This document shows positions 35,472 to 45,792 of a stretch of DNA of 64,000 nt, piece after piece (position 1 is the stretch's first letter; each line of letters starts with the position of its first letter). The translations under genes were made by a program, and so were the position numbers. Under the pieces are notes generated by a model. It was not told the DNA's origin and did not search any database. It was given only the letters and a program-made list of their open reading frames with translations. Source of the DNA: an uncultured SAR202 cluster bacterium. Its GTDB lineage: Bacteria > Chloroflexota > Dehalococcoidia > Lucifugimonadales > Lucifugimonadaceae. The stretch lies in assembly GCA_902620405.1 (NCBI GenBank), contig CACNIC010000003.1:1-64000 (forward strand), written 5' to 3'.

Positions 35472-36780
35472 TAATCAAGAATCAATAAATTATGTATTGA
35501 ACCAAGCAAGTGAAAACAAGGTTAAATTTATACGATTGTGGTTCACTGATTTATTTGGAAATATAAAAGGATTTGGTATTACCGACTACGAATTCGAAAA
35601 AGTATTAAAAGAAGGAATTAGTTTTGATGGTTCTTCAATTTTTGGTACTGAAAGGTCTAATGAAACTGAAATGATTGCATTTCCTGACCCAACAACATTC
35701 GAAATTTTACCTTGGCGACCTGATGAACCATCTGTTGCCAAAATTAATTGTGATATTTTAAAAAAAGATGGCAGCCCTTCAAATTTTGACAGCAGGTACA
35801 TTTTAAAAAAGAAAGTTGAAGATCTTATTAATAATGGACTAAATTTTTATGTTGCTCCTGAAATTGAATATTTTTATCTTGAGAGTTCTGAATCAATGAA
35901 GCCAATAGATGAAAAGACATATTTCGATCAAATTGGAATACATGGCGATTTGGGTTCAGACTTAAGAAGAAATACAGTTATTGGGCTTGAAAAAATGGGT
36001 ATACCAATACAAAAATTTCATCACGAAGTATCACCTGGCCAACAAGAAATCAGCCTAAGATATAGCGACTCAGTTACTATAGCAGACAGTATTCAAACTT
36101 TTAAAATAATTGTGAAAGAAATAGCAATGCTTTCTAATGTTTTTGCTACTTTTATGCCAAAACCTTTTGAAGAATTTGAAGGAAACGGAATGCATCTGCA
36201 CATATCGCTTTTTAAAGACGAAAAAAATCTGTTTGCTCAAAATTCTTTAAAATCTGGAATCTCTAAAGATGGTGAATATTTTACTGCTGGATTATTGAAG
36301 CATACTGTAGACTTTCTGATAATATCAAACCAATGGGTTAATTCATATAAAAGAATTGCTGCTGTTAATGAGTCCCCTTCGCATATAAGTTGGTCCAACA
36401 TTCCAAATAATTTCAATGCAATAACAATTCCTCAGATTAGAAAAGGCAGTGAAGATTCTTCAAGAATAGAATTTAGGATTCCTGACCCTGGGTGCAACCC
36501 GTACTTAACCTTCGCTTCAATAATTACCGCTGGCCTTAAAGGCATGAAGGGTAAATATAAATTAGAAAAGCCATCATTAGAAATTACAGATTTAACTCCA
36601 GAAAATTCTATACCAAGCAATCTTGGGATGGTTTTGGATCATTCAAGAAAAAATTCATTTCTTAAAGAAGTTCTTTCTGAAGAAGTTTTAGAAGTTTATT
36701 TAAATGGAAAAGAAACTGAATGGAGCGCTTTTTCCAAATATGTTAGCGAATTTGAATTGAATAACTGGCTAAACTTATAA
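35461..36780 (+). CDS. glnA: Type I glutamine synthetase with atypical active-site arginines
   Basis: 439 residues. Family parts: ISFDGSSI, metal Glu in VAPEIEYF, HHEVSPGQQEISLRY, GNGMHLHISL, NQWVNSYKR, the flap Glu304 and SSRIEFRIPDPGCNPYLTFA (335-354). It would make glutamine from glutamate, ammonia and ATP. It lacks the Tyr adenylylation loop, so it is the alpha-like form. Odd: the segment after W311 reads SNIPNNFNAITIP where other enzymes have NRSxxIRIP, so the arginines equivalent to Salmonella Arg339 and Arg344 are Asn317 and Thr322. Activity is therefore uncertain, although the gltBD neighbour argues for nitrogen assimilation. Confidence 0.85.
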   Translation: MKNNNQESINYVLNQASENKVKFIRLWFTDLFGNIKGFGITDYEFEKVLKEGISFDGSSIFGTERSNETEMIAFPDPTTFEILPWRPDEPSVAKINCDILKKDGSPSNFDSRYILKKKVEDLINNGLNFYVAPEIEYFYLESSESMKPIDEKTYFDQIGIHGDLGSDLRRNTVIGLEKMGIPIQKFHHEVSPGQQEISLRYSDSVTIADSIQTFKIIVKEIAMLSNVFATFMPKPFEEFEGNGMHLHISLFKDEKNLFAQNSLKSGISKDGEYFTAGLLKHTVDFLIISNQWVNSYKRIAAVNESPSHISWSNIPNNFNAITIPQIRKGSEDSSRIEFRIPDPGCNPYLTFASIITAGLKGMKGKYKLEKPSLEITDLTPENSIPSNLGMVLDHSRKNSFLKEVLSEEVLEVYLNGKETEWSAFSKYVSEFELNNWLNL

Positions 36781-36806
36781 TAAATTTTATATACAGAAGA
36801 TTATAA

Positions 36807-36823
36807 TTTAACAAAAATTTAAC
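36807..36823 (+). promoter_or_regulatory. Direct repeats upstream of gltB, candidate regulator site
   Basis: TTTAACA occurs twice exactly 11 bp apart (starting at 36807 and 36818), with a looser TTAAAC copy at 36827. OmpR-family dimers, including GlnR, bind tandem sites spaced one helical turn apart. The 120-base gap between glnA and gltB also has the -10-like TATACT near 36875. Confidence 0.3.
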
Positions 36824-36900
36824 ATTTTAAACAATTCTTTTTTTAAAATTGGGGATTATTTTGTTAATTATACTATAAGGAATGTTAAACAAACTTTATT

Positions 36901-39900
36901 ATGCCGTTCATGAAAAGTAGAAAAATTAAAGAAAATTTTAAATTATTGGAGTCAAGTGGTTCTTATGACCCAAAACTTGAACATGATGCTTGTGGGGTAG
37001 GTCTAGTTGCCAAAATTACTGGCGAGGCGTCTCATGAAATTGTAGAGAAAAGCCTAAAAGCATTATGTAATCTAGAACATCGAGGTGCATCGGGAGCTGA
37101 TAAAGAAACAGGAGATGGAGCCGGTATACTTATTCAAATTCCTCATGACTATTTTTATGAGGAATTAAAAAATCTAAGCATAAACTTAAAAAAAGATAAT
37201 TATGGAACTGGTGTGTTGTTCTGTGGAAAAAATGAAAATGACTCAGAAAATATACAAAAAATATTTGAAGATTGTGTTAAAGAACTTGATTTGAAAGTTA
37301 TTTCATGGAGAGATGTACCAGTTGCACCCGATAAAATTGGTAAAACTGCTAGAGAAATTATGCCAATTATAAAACAAGTCTTTGTAGGCAATGAAAGTGG
37401 TGACATCATAGATAATATTGAGCAAAAATTATTTATTATACGTAAAAAATTTGAAAATATTATCTTGAATAAATTTGATAATGATTTAAGAAATTATATA
37501 TATGTTTGCAGTTTATCTAGCACAAAAATTGTTTATAAAGGATTATTAACATCAGAACAAGTGAGAGAATTTTATATTGATTTGCAAAATCCTGATGTTA
37601 AAAGTAGTTTTGGTTTAGTTCATTCAAGGTTTAGCACGAATACTCTTGGTGACTGGAAGCTAGCTCACCCTTACAGATTTGTTGCTCACAATGGAGAAAT
37701 TAATACTGTTAAAGGTAATAGAAATTGGATGAGTTCAAGAGAATCAATACTGTATTCTGAGAAATTTGGTGACAAAACTAAAGAACTATCACCAATTTGT
37801 AATCAAAATGACAGTGATACTGCTTCTTTCGATAATGTTTTTGAACTATTAAATTTAGGTGGAAGAGAACTTGAACATACAATGGCAATGATGATGCCTG
37901 CTTCTTGGGATGGCCATGAATCTATGAGCAATGAATTAAAAGATTTCTACAAATTTCATAGCATCTTAATGGAACCTTGGGATGGCCCTGCTCTAGTTGT
38001 ATGCACAGATGGTAAAAAGGTTGGCGCTATCCTTGATAGGAATGGTTTAAGACCATTTAGATATTCTGTTACCAAAGATGGAACTTTGATTATGGGCTCT
38101 GAAACAGGATTAGTTGATATTGATGACGAAGACATAGAATACCGTGAAAGACTGAGACCAGGAAGAATGTTTTTGATTGATTTTGAAGAAGGACGAATAG
38201 TGCATGATGAAGAAATTAAAGAATCGTTAGCAAACTCAAATTCTTATTCAGAATGGCTGAAAAAAAATAGTGTCTCTTCAAATGAATTAAAAAAAGTTAA
38301 TTCAGACAAAATTAATTCTTCATTAATTAATATGCAACAAGTTTTTGGATATACCCAAGAAGATCTTAAATATTTAATAGAACCTATGTCAAAATCTTCA
38401 AAAGACCCTGTAGGATCAATGGGTAACGATTCACCAATTTCAATACTTTCTAAGAAACCTCAAAATTTATTTACATACTTCAAGCAAATGTTTGCGCAGG
38501 TTTCTAATCCTCCTTTAGATGCAATTAGGGAAAAGCTTGTGACTCAAATATCGCTTCCTGTTGGCAAAAGATACAATCTATTTGAAGAAAGTGAAAGACA
38601 AAGTTCTATTTTATTTATAGAAAAACCAATTATTGATAACCAAACAATTGCTTCTATCAAAAATTTAAATGGTGTAGGCATGAAAACCAAGGTTATAAGC
38701 ACATTAATTAAATTAGATAGCAATAATAACTTTAGTCTAAGTGATGGGATAAAAAATCTTAGAGAGGAATGTGAAAAGTCAATCAAAGAAGGCTACAACA
38801 TACTTGTACTTTCAGACAAGAAGCTTGAAAAGGGCTATATACCTATTCCTAGCCTTTTAGCATTATCATCTGTCCATCATTATTTAATTAAATCAGGTTT
38901 AAGATCGAATGCAGATTTAATTGTAGAATCTGGAGAACCGAGAGAAGTCCATCACTTTTGCTCACTTTTTGGTTATGGGGCATCCGGAGTTAATCCTTAT
39001 TTGGCAATTGAAACAGTTTTAAATACTTCTAATAATGACGAAAATGCTGTGAAAAATTACATCAAATCTACTGAGTACGGGATGCTTAAAGTAATGTCAA
39101 AAATGGGAATATCTACTTTACAAGGATATCAAGGAGCTCAAATATTTGAATCAATTGGATTGTCAAAGGAATTTGTTGATAATTACTTCACTTGGACTGC
39201 AAATAAGATTGGTGGAGTTGATGAAAGAAGAATAAAAAAAGATATGCTTCAAAATTATTTATCTGCTTTTAAGGAAACCAAGATTCCAGAAGAACTTGAG
39301 TTAGATTTAGGTGGACTCTACTTATGGAGGGGCACTGGCGAATCACACATGTGGAACCCTCAAACCATTTCTTTACTTCAACATTCTTCAACATTAAATG
39401 ATAAAGATAAATTTAAGCATTTTGAAAAACTCGCTGATGATGAAACAGAAGATGCTTTTACTCTAAGAGGATTATTGGAATTTAATTATTCTGAAAAAGA
39501 TACAATTTCAATAAATGAAGTAGAGTCTGCCAAAGAAATTGTTAAAAGGTTTGCTACTGGAGCTATTTCTCTTGGATCAATAAGTAAAGAGGCTCATGAA
39601 ACACTTGCTGTTGCAATGAATAGAATTGGTGCTAGAAGTAATACAGGTGAAGGTGGTGAAGATTCTGCAAGATTTAACTCTGAAAAAAATAGTCGAATGA
39701 AACAAGTTGCTTCTGGACGATTTGGAGTTACAGCTGAGTACTTGGTAAATTCAACTGATTTGCAAATAAAAATGGCTCAGGGAGCAAAGCCAGGTGAAGG
39801 TGGTCAGATTCCTGGAAGTAAAATTTCTGAATATATAGGATCTATAAGAAAAACAACACCAGGAGTCGAGTTAATATCTCCACCTCCGCATCATGATATT

Positions 39901-41424
39901 TATTCTATTGAAGACTTAGCTCAGTTGATACATGATCTAAAAAATATAAACAGAGATGCTCGGATACATGTCAAGTTAGTATCTGAAGCTGGTGTTGGAG
40001 TAATTGCTGCTGGTGTTGCCAAAGCAAAGAGTGATGTTGTTTTAATATCTGGAATGAGTGGAGGGACTGGTGCAGCGCCTTTAGGGTCTATTCGGCATGC
40101 TGGACTTCCTTGGGAGCTTGGATTAGCTGAAACAAATCAAATTTTGGTTGCAAATGGCTTAAGGGGCAGAATTGTTGTTCAAACTGATGGGCAAATGAAA
40201 ACTGGTAGAGATGTAGCTATTGCAACACTTTTGGGGGCTGAGGAATGGGGTATTGCTACTGCAGGATTAATCGTGATGGGTTGCATAATGCTAAGAAAAT
40301 GTCATTTAAATACTTGTTCAGTTGGTGTTGCTACGCAAGATCCTGAACTAACTAAACTATTTAAAGGAACACCTGAAGCTGTAATTAATTATTTTATGTT
40401 TTTAGCAGAATCACTTAGAGAATACATGGCAAAACTAGGTTTCAGGACAGTCAATGAAATGGTTGGAAGAACAGATAAATTAAAAGTATCTGAAAGAGCA
40501 AAAAATATGCCAGATGCATCTGTTGACTTAGGTATAATTTTAACAAAACCCGAAATTATTGATGGAGACTCTCCTTATGCAACACAAAATCAAGACCATA
40601 ATCTTGATAAGGCTTTAGATTTTGAGATCTTAAAGAAAATTTCAAAATCAATTGAATCTCAAACTAAAATTTCTATTGATGAAACTATTCATAATTACAA
40701 TAGAACGGTTGGAACAATAATTAGTTCTGAGATAACGAAGAAATATGGCGCTAATGGTCTGCCGGACGAAACAATCACCATCAACTTTAAAGGCAGTGCT
40801 GGACAAAGTTTTGGTGCATTTGCTTGCAAGGGACTCAAATTTAACCTTGAAGGTGATTCTAACGATTATTTTGGCAAAGGTCTTTCAGGAGGAAGTTTAA
40901 GTGTTTTTCCAAGTAAAAATTCAACTTTCAAGGCGGAAGATAACATAATTATTGGAAACGTTGCTCTTTATGGTGCAACTGGAGGCATGGCATTTATTAA
41001 TGGAATTGCTGGAGAAAGATTCTGTGTGAGGAATAGTTCCGCAATTGCTGTTGTTGAAGGGATAGGTGATCATGGTTGCGAATATATGACTGGAGGAACT
41101 GCTGTAATTTTAGGTGAAACTGGTAGAAACTTTGGCGCTGGTATGAGTGGCGGGATAGCTTACGTATTTGATAAAAATGATGATTTAGAAACAAAGTTTA
41201 ATTCCGAACTCTGTGACATAAAGGAAATCAAATCGGGTTTAGAAGATGATAAAATATTAAATATGCTTATCAACAAACATTATGAAGAAACTGGAAGTTC
41301 ATTAGCAAGTAGCATGCTAAGTGATTGGGGAAATGTTCTTCCGAAGTTTAAAAAAGTAGTGCCTAGAGATTATGAAAAAGCTCTAGAAAAATTAAATAAA
41401 AAACATGAAGTATTATTGAAATAA
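36901..41424 (+). CDS. gltB: Glutamate synthase large subunit
   Basis: 1507 residues, full length. It makes two glutamates from glutamine and 2-oxoglutarate with reductant from GltD. The N-terminal class II amidotransferase has its nucleophile at Cys31 in HDACGVG, so a 30-residue propeptide is probably removed. The FMN domain contains GARSNTGEGGED, GAKPGEGGQIPG and the 3Fe-4S motif MGCIMLRKCHLNTC (C-x5-C-x4-C). The C-terminal beta-helix domain is rich in Gly (for example GMSGGIAYVFD). It shares one base with gltD. A start at residue 4 (Met) is also possible. Confidence 0.98.
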   Translation: MPFMKSRKIKENFKLLESSGSYDPKLEHDACGVGLVAKITGEASHEIVEKSLKALCNLEHRGASGADKETGDGAGILIQIPHDYFYEELKNLSINLKKDNYGTGVLFCGKNENDSENIQKIFEDCVKELDLKVISWRDVPVAPDKIGKTAREIMPIIKQVFVGNESGDIIDNIEQKLFIIRKKFENIILNKFDNDLRNYIYVCSLSSTKIVYKGLLTSEQVREFYIDLQNPDVKSSFGLVHSRFSTNTLGDWKLAHPYRFVAHNGEINTVKGNRNWMSSRESILYSEKFGDKTKELSPICNQNDSDTASFDNVFELLNLGGRELEHTMAMMMPASWDGHESMSNELKDFYKFHSILMEPWDGPALVVCTDGKKVGAILDRNGLRPFRYSVTKDGTLIMGSETGLVDIDDEDIEYRERLRPGRMFLIDFEEGRIVHDEEIKESLANSNSYSEWLKKNSVSSNELKKVNSDKINSSLINMQQVFGYTQEDLKYLIEPMSKSSKDPVGSMGNDSPISILSKKPQNLFTYFKQMFAQVSNPPLDAIREKLVTQISLPVGKRYNLFEESERQSSILFIEKPIIDNQTIASIKNLNGVGMKTKVISTLIKLDSNNNFSLSDGIKNLREECEKSIKEGYNILVLSDKKLEKGYIPIPSLLALSSVHHYLIKSGLRSNADLIVESGEPREVHHFCSLFGYGASGVNPYLAIETVLNTSNNDENAVKNYIKSTEYGMLKVMSKMGISTLQGYQGAQIFESIGLSKEFVDNYFTWTANKIGGVDERRIKKDMLQNYLSAFKETKIPEELELDLGGLYLWRGTGESHMWNPQTISLLQHSSTLNDKDKFKHFEKLADDETEDAFTLRGLLEFNYSEKDTISINEVESAKEIVKRFATGAISLGSISKEAHETLAVAMNRIGARSNTGEGGEDSARFNSEKNSRMKQVASGRFGVTAEYLVNSTDLQIKMAQGAKPGEGGQIPGSKISEYIGSIRKTTPGVELISPPPHHDIYSIEDLAQLIHDLKNINRDARIHVKLVSEAGVGVIAAGVAKAKSDVVLISGMSGGTGAAPLGSIRHAGLPWELGLAETNQILVANGLRGRIVVQTDGQMKTGRDVAIATLLGAEEWGIATAGLIVMGCIMLRKCHLNTCSVGVATQDPELTKLFKGTPEAVINYFMFLAESLREYMAKLGFRTVNEMVGRTDKLKVSERAKNMPDASVDLGIILTKPEIIDGDSPYATQNQDHNLDKALDFEILKKISKSIESQTKISIDETIHNYNRTVGTIISSEITKKYGANGLPDETITINFKGSAGQSFGAFACKGLKFNLEGDSNDYFGKGLSGGSLSVFPSKNSTFKAEDNIIIGNVALYGATGGMAFINGIAGERFCVRNSSAIAVVEGIGDHGCEYMTGGTAVILGETGRNFGAGMSGGIAYVFDKNDDLETKFNSELCDIKEIKSGLEDDKILNMLINKHYEETGSSLASSMLSDWGNVLPKFKKVVPRDYEKALEKLNKKHEVLLK

Positions 41425-42878
41425 TGGGTAAAATTACTGGATTTAAAGACTACAAAAGAGAAAATTTTAAAAGAAGAAATGTTTCTGAAAGAATTAACGA
41501 TTGGAAAGAAATATATTTTCCATGGACTGATAAACAAGCAAATGAACAAGCGTCGAGGTGCATGGATTGTGGTGTGCCATTTTGTAACAATGGTTGTCCC
41601 TTGGGTAATTTGATACCTGATTGGAACGATTTAGTTTCAAAGGGCGATTGGAAAAAAGCAATCGCTCAACTTCATGCAACTAATAATTTTCCAGAATTTA
41701 CTGGAAGAATTTGTCCTGCTCCATGTGAAGCAGCTTGCACACTAAATATTAATTCAGATCCAGTTGCAATTGAGTTTATTGAAAAAACTATTGTTGAAAA
41801 AGCTTTCGCTGAAGGCTGGATAACAGCCAATCCTCCAAAGGAAAGGACAGGAAAAACTATAGCGGTGATAGGGTCAGGTCCTGCTGGCCTTGCTGCAGCA
41901 CAACAATTAAATAGAGCTGGGCATAAGGTTAAAGTTTTTGAGAGAGACTCTGTTATAGGAGGTTTGCTATCATTAGGAATCCCTGAATTCAAACTAGAAA
42001 AATGGGTTGTGAAAAGAAGAATTGATCTTCTTGAAAAAGAAGGAATAGAATTTTTTACAAATGTTAATGTCGGTGTTGATTATAAGGTAGAAGACCTAGA
42101 CAAGGACTTTGATGCAGTATGCTTGGCAGGCGGATCAACAATACCAAGAAATCTTGAAGTAGAAGGTCGCGATTTAAATGGTATTCACTATGCAATGGAA
42201 TACTTAACTCAACAGAACAAGAATCATAAAGGTTTATCAAAAGAAGAAATTATTGATGCCCGAGGTAAGCATGTTGTAATTTTAGGTGGTGGTGATACAG
42301 GTGCTGACTGCTTGGGGACAGCTACTCGTCAAGGAGCAGCTTCAGTCACCCAACTTGAATTAATGAGTGCTCCACCAGAGGAAAGAGGAAAATATAATCC
42401 ATGGCCAGAATGGCCATTAATAATGAGGACCTCATCAGCACATGAAGAAAATGGCGATAGGGACTATTCAGTACTTACTAAAAAATTGAGTGGAAAAGGT
42501 GGTAATGTCGAACTACTTCATGGAGTAAATATAGATTTTGTAAAAAATGATGCTGGCGGAATGGACATTAAAGAAATTCCAAATAGTGAATTTACAAAAA
42601 AAGCCGATTTAGTTCTTCTTGCAATGGGATTTTTACACCCACAGAAAAAGGGTTTAATTGAAATTTTAAACGTTGATCTTGATGGTAGAGGAAATGTAAA
42701 AACTGATTTGAATATGATGACCACCAAGAAAAACTACTTTTCTTGTGGGGATATGAATCATGGCCAATCACTTGTTGTCAGGGCAATTGCAAGCGGAAGA
42801 GAATGTGCAAGAAACATTGACTTTATTCTTGAAGGCAACTCAAAATTGCCCAAGGTAAGAGGTTACGCAAGAATTTAA
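41424..42878 (+). CDS. gltD: Glutamate synthase small subunit
   Basis: 484 residues. It passes electrons from NAD(P)H through FAD and Fe-S clusters to GltB. Cluster cysteines are 46, 49, 54 and 58 (CMDCGVPFCNNGCP) plus the ICPAPCEAAC segment. The FAD motif is IGSGPAGLAAAQ, the NAD(P)H motif ILGGGDTGADCLG, and the C-terminal FAD contact YFSCGDMNHGQSLVV. Its ATG overlaps the gltB stop. Confidence 0.98.
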   Translation: MGKITGFKDYKRENFKRRNVSERINDWKEIYFPWTDKQANEQASRCMDCGVPFCNNGCPLGNLIPDWNDLVSKGDWKKAIAQLHATNNFPEFTGRICPAPCEAACTLNINSDPVAIEFIEKTIVEKAFAEGWITANPPKERTGKTIAVIGSGPAGLAAAQQLNRAGHKVKVFERDSVIGGLLSLGIPEFKLEKWVVKRRIDLLEKEGIEFFTNVNVGVDYKVEDLDKDFDAVCLAGGSTIPRNLEVEGRDLNGIHYAMEYLTQQNKNHKGLSKEEIIDARGKHVVILGGGDTGADCLGTATRQGAASVTQLELMSAPPEERGKYNPWPEWPLIMRTSSAHEENGDRDYSVLTKKLSGKGGNVELLHGVNIDFVKNDAGGMDIKEIPNSEFTKKADLVLLAMGFLHPQKKGLIEILNVDLDGRGNVKTDLNMMTTKKNYFSCGDMNHGQSLVVRAIASGRECARNIDFILEGNSKLPKVRGYARI

Positions 42879-42882
42879 TTTT

Positions 42883-43605
42883 ATGATAAATAAAATTTCA
42901 GATTGGATTAAATCATATTGTGTAGATAACAAGCTCAAAACTTTGGTCGTTGGTATATCTGGTGGCATTGATAGCTCTGTTGTTAGCACCTTATGTGCAA
43001 TTACTAAACTGGAAGTTTTTGCTGTATCAATGCCAATTAATCAAATCAAATCTCAGCATGATTTGAGTATAGCTCATGGGCAGTGGTTAACTAAGAATTA
43101 TGATAATGTAAATCACCTAACCATAGATCTGACAGATATTTATACTGAATTTACTAAATCTCTTAACTTATTCAATTCGGATCATGCATTTGCAAATTCA
43201 AAGTCAAGATTAAGAATGGTAACTTTGCATCAAATTTCAGGTTCAAAAAAAGGGCTTGTAGTAGGCACAGGTAATAAGGTGGAGGATTTCGGTGTTGGAT
43301 TTTACACAAAGTATGGTGATGGAGGAGTGGACATATCACCAATCGCAGATTTAATGAAATCTGAAGTATGGGAATTAGGAAAAAAATTAAATATATTACA
43401 ATCAATTATTGATGCTCCACCAACAGACGGATTGTGGGAAGACGGAAGAACTGACAAAGACCAGTTGGGCGGACTAACATATAAAGAATTAGAAGAAGCG
43501 ATGATAGATTCATCAAGCAAATTTTATAATCAATATAATAAGATTAGAACACCTAATTTACACAAAATGAAACCAATACCAATATTTAAAAAAAATGAAA
43601 ACTAA
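42883..43605 (+). CDS. nadE: NAD synthetase, ammonia-dependent form
   Basis: 240 residues. It amidates nicotinic acid adenine dinucleotide. The PP-loop is SGGIDSS (26-32) in VVGISGGIDSSVVST; GTGNKVEDFGVGFYTKYGDG and ISPIADLMKSEVW are the other signatures. It has no glutaminase domain, so it uses free ammonia, fitting its place four bases after gltD in a nitrogen cluster. Slightly short at the N-terminus. It overlaps the next gene by 11 bases. Confidence 0.94.
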   Translation: MINKISDWIKSYCVDNKLKTLVVGISGGIDSSVVSTLCAITKLEVFAVSMPINQIKSQHDLSIAHGQWLTKNYDNVNHLTIDLTDIYTEFTKSLNLFNSDHAFANSKSRLRMVTLHQISGSKKGLVVGTGNKVEDFGVGFYTKYGDGGVDISPIADLMKSEVWELGKKLNILQSIIDAPPTDGLWEDGRTDKDQLGGLTYKELEEAMIDSSSKFYNQYNKIRTPNLHKMKPIPIFKKNEN

Positions 43606-44695
43606 AAATTTATTCATAGCTTTAATACTTTCTGTATCTTTATTCTCGTGTACTGATAGTGAACCTGAGAAAATAATTTCTAGCCCTGAAGTTAAAGAAA
43701 GCGATACCGTTAATTATCTTAATGACCTATCAGGAATTTATAAAGATGCCCTTCCTGCAATAGTTGCCATAAGAATTGATACTTTTATGGGCCCTTCAGG
43801 TTCTGGTTCTGGTTTTATATGGGATGATGAGGGTAGAATTGCAACTAACTCTCATGTTGTAAGAGAAGCTGCTGCTTTTTTAGATAGTGACATAATAGTT
43901 GCTTTTCATGATGGTTATGAGTTCAAAGCAAATTTAATTGCACATGATATCTATTCAGATCTAGCCATACTAGATGTAGAATATCCTGATTTTTATGAAT
44001 ATAAGCCCTTATCTCTTGGTGACAGCTCAATTGTTAACGTTGGTAATCAAGCTATTGCAATTGGAAATCCTTTTGGTGAAAACTTTACTTTAACATCTGG
44101 AATAATTAGTGCAATTGGAAGAGCAAGGTCTGATTTAGAAACAAATTTTTTAATTGGTTCAGTAATACAACATGATGCTTCAATTAATCCTGGAAACTCT
44201 GGAGGGCCATTATTTAACTCAAAGGGTGAGGTTATTGGAATAAATGCACAAATAGCAAGTAGATCTGGATCTAGCTCTGGTATAGGTTTCGCAATACCTA
44301 TAAACACTGCAAAAAGGGTAATTCCATCGTTAATTTCAAAGAAATATTATGAGCATTCACTTCTTGGTATTGGTGCAACTGAAAAATTAACCTATGAAAG
44401 AAAAAAACAATTAGGTCTGAAAGATCAAATATTAGGTATTGAAGTTACGTATGTTGACCCAGATGGCCCTTCTGGTGATTCTGGGTTAATCGGAAGAAAT
44501 GAAAATGATCCAGGAGATATTATAATCTCTATCAAAAAAGATAACACTGAATTTAAGGTAACTTCATTTAGTGGTCTTGTTAACTTATTAAACGAAAATA
44601 CAGTTCCAGGTGACACTATTGAATTGACTGTAATTAGGGATAATGAAAACTTAAACTTAAATGTCAAATTAGGTTTCAGGCCTTTAATAAATTAG
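43595..44695 (+). CDS. HtrA/DegP-like serine protease lipoprotein
   Basis: 366 residues. A signal peptide with lipobox SLFSC gives a lipid-anchored Cys19, so it acts outside the membrane. The trypsin-like domain has His87 (TNSHVV), Asp122 (SDLAIL) and Ser202 (NPGNSGGPL), and GNPFGENFTLTSGIIS. A single PDZ domain (about 250-360) ends the protein. It would degrade or refold damaged exported proteins. Lipoprotein anchoring instead of a membrane helix is unusual but not unique for this family. Confidence 0.93.
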   Translation: MKTKNLFIALILSVSLFSCTDSEPEKIISSPEVKESDTVNYLNDLSGIYKDALPAIVAIRIDTFMGPSGSGSGFIWDDEGRIATNSHVVREAAAFLDSDIIVAFHDGYEFKANLIAHDIYSDLAILDVEYPDFYEYKPLSLGDSSIVNVGNQAIAIGNPFGENFTLTSGIISAIGRARSDLETNFLIGSVIQHDASINPGNSGGPLFNSKGEVIGINAQIASRSGSSSGIGFAIPINTAKRVIPSLISKKYYEHSLLGIGATEKLTYERKKQLGLKDQILGIEVTYVDPDGPSGDSGLIGRNENDPGDIIISIKKDNTEFKVTSFSGLVNLLNENTVPGDTIELTVIRDNENLNLNVKLGFRPLIN

Positions 44696-44743
44696 TGACA
44701 TTAGGTTATAAAAAAAAATATTGATCTGTAGTAGGCTATAAAC

Positions 44744-45733
44744 ATGCCAAAAAAAGAAGTTAAAACAAAAGATATTGAAAATACCCTTGCTGGAATAGAG
44801 AAAACATTCGGTAAAGGATCAATAATGTTAATGAAAGATGATATCCAAGACTATGAAGAAGGTGTCATTCCAACTGGATCCATTATATTAGACATGGCTT
44901 TAGGAATTGGTGGCCTACCTAAAGGAAGAATCATTGAAATTTTTGGTGCAGAATCAGCAGGTAAAACTACATTAGCCTTATCAGCTGTTAACGAAGTTCA
45001 AAAACAAGGTGGAAATGCTGCTTATATTGATGTCGAGCATGCATTAGATCCATCATATTCTGGAAAAATTGGAATAGATCTTGATAAGCTTCTAGTTTCT
45101 CAGCCAGATTCAGCAGAACAAGCACTTGAAATAACAGAATATTTAGTTAAAAGCGGGAATATTGACCTTGTTGTTGTTGATAGTGTCGCTGCACTTGTGC
45201 CAACAGCTGAAATTGAAGGTCAAATGGGAGAACTTCAAATTGGATTACAGGCTAGATTAATGTCGCAAGCATTGAGGAAGTTAACTGGAACTATTAGAAA
45301 AACTAATTGCACTGCAATATTTATAAACCAATTAAGAGAAAAAGTTGGTGTAGTTTTTGGAAACCCTGAAACTACTCCCGGAGGGAGAGCATTAAAATTT
45401 TACAGTTCAGTTAGAATTGATCTAAGAAGAATAGAACCAATTAAAAATGGAACAGATATTGTTGGCAACAAGGTAAGAGCACGTATTGTAAAAAATAAAA
45501 TGGCCCCTCCATTTAAAAAAGCAGAAATGGATATAATTTTTTCTGAAGGCATAAGTAAAGAAAGTTCACTCATTGATTTAGGTGTTGAAAAGGAAATAAT
45601 TACCAAAAGCGGATCATTTTTTTCTTACGGCGACATTAGATTAGGTCAAGGAAGAGATAGTACAAGAAAATTTCTTAAAGAAGATAAAGCAATTTTTAAT
45701 GAAATTGAAAAAAAGATTAGAGAAGCTGAATAA
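44744..45733 (+). CDS. recA: RecA recombinase
   Basis: 329 residues. It forms filaments on single-stranded DNA and drives strand exchange and the SOS response. [11 protein letters not shown] opens the core; Walker A is GAESAGKT (68-75), where most RecA have GPESSGKT. Further on are [37 protein letters not shown] and the L2 loop region [20 protein letters not shown]. The acidic C-terminal tail is short. TATAAA lies just before the ATG, but no full promoter or LexA-type box is clear. Confidence 0.98.
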   Translation: MPKKEVKTKDIENTLAGIEKTFGKGSIMLMKDDIQDYEEGVIPTGSIILDMALGIGGLPKGRIIEIFGAESAGKTTLALSAVNEVQKQGGNAAYIDVEHALDPSYSGKIGIDLDKLLVSQPDSAEQALEITEYLVKSGNIDLVVVDSVAALVPTAEIEGQMGELQIGLQARLMSQALRKLTGTIRKTNCTAIFINQLREKVGVVFGNPETTPGGRALKFYSSVRIDLRRIEPIKNGTDIVGNKVRARIVKNKMAPPFKKAEMDIIFSEGISKESSLIDLGVEKEIITKSGSFFSYGDIRLGQGRDSTRKFLKEDKAIFNEIEKKIREAE

Positions 45734-45792
45734 CAAGGATTTACAATATTCTCCCATCATCATAAAATCACATTTCATAATTAAATTTTAAA

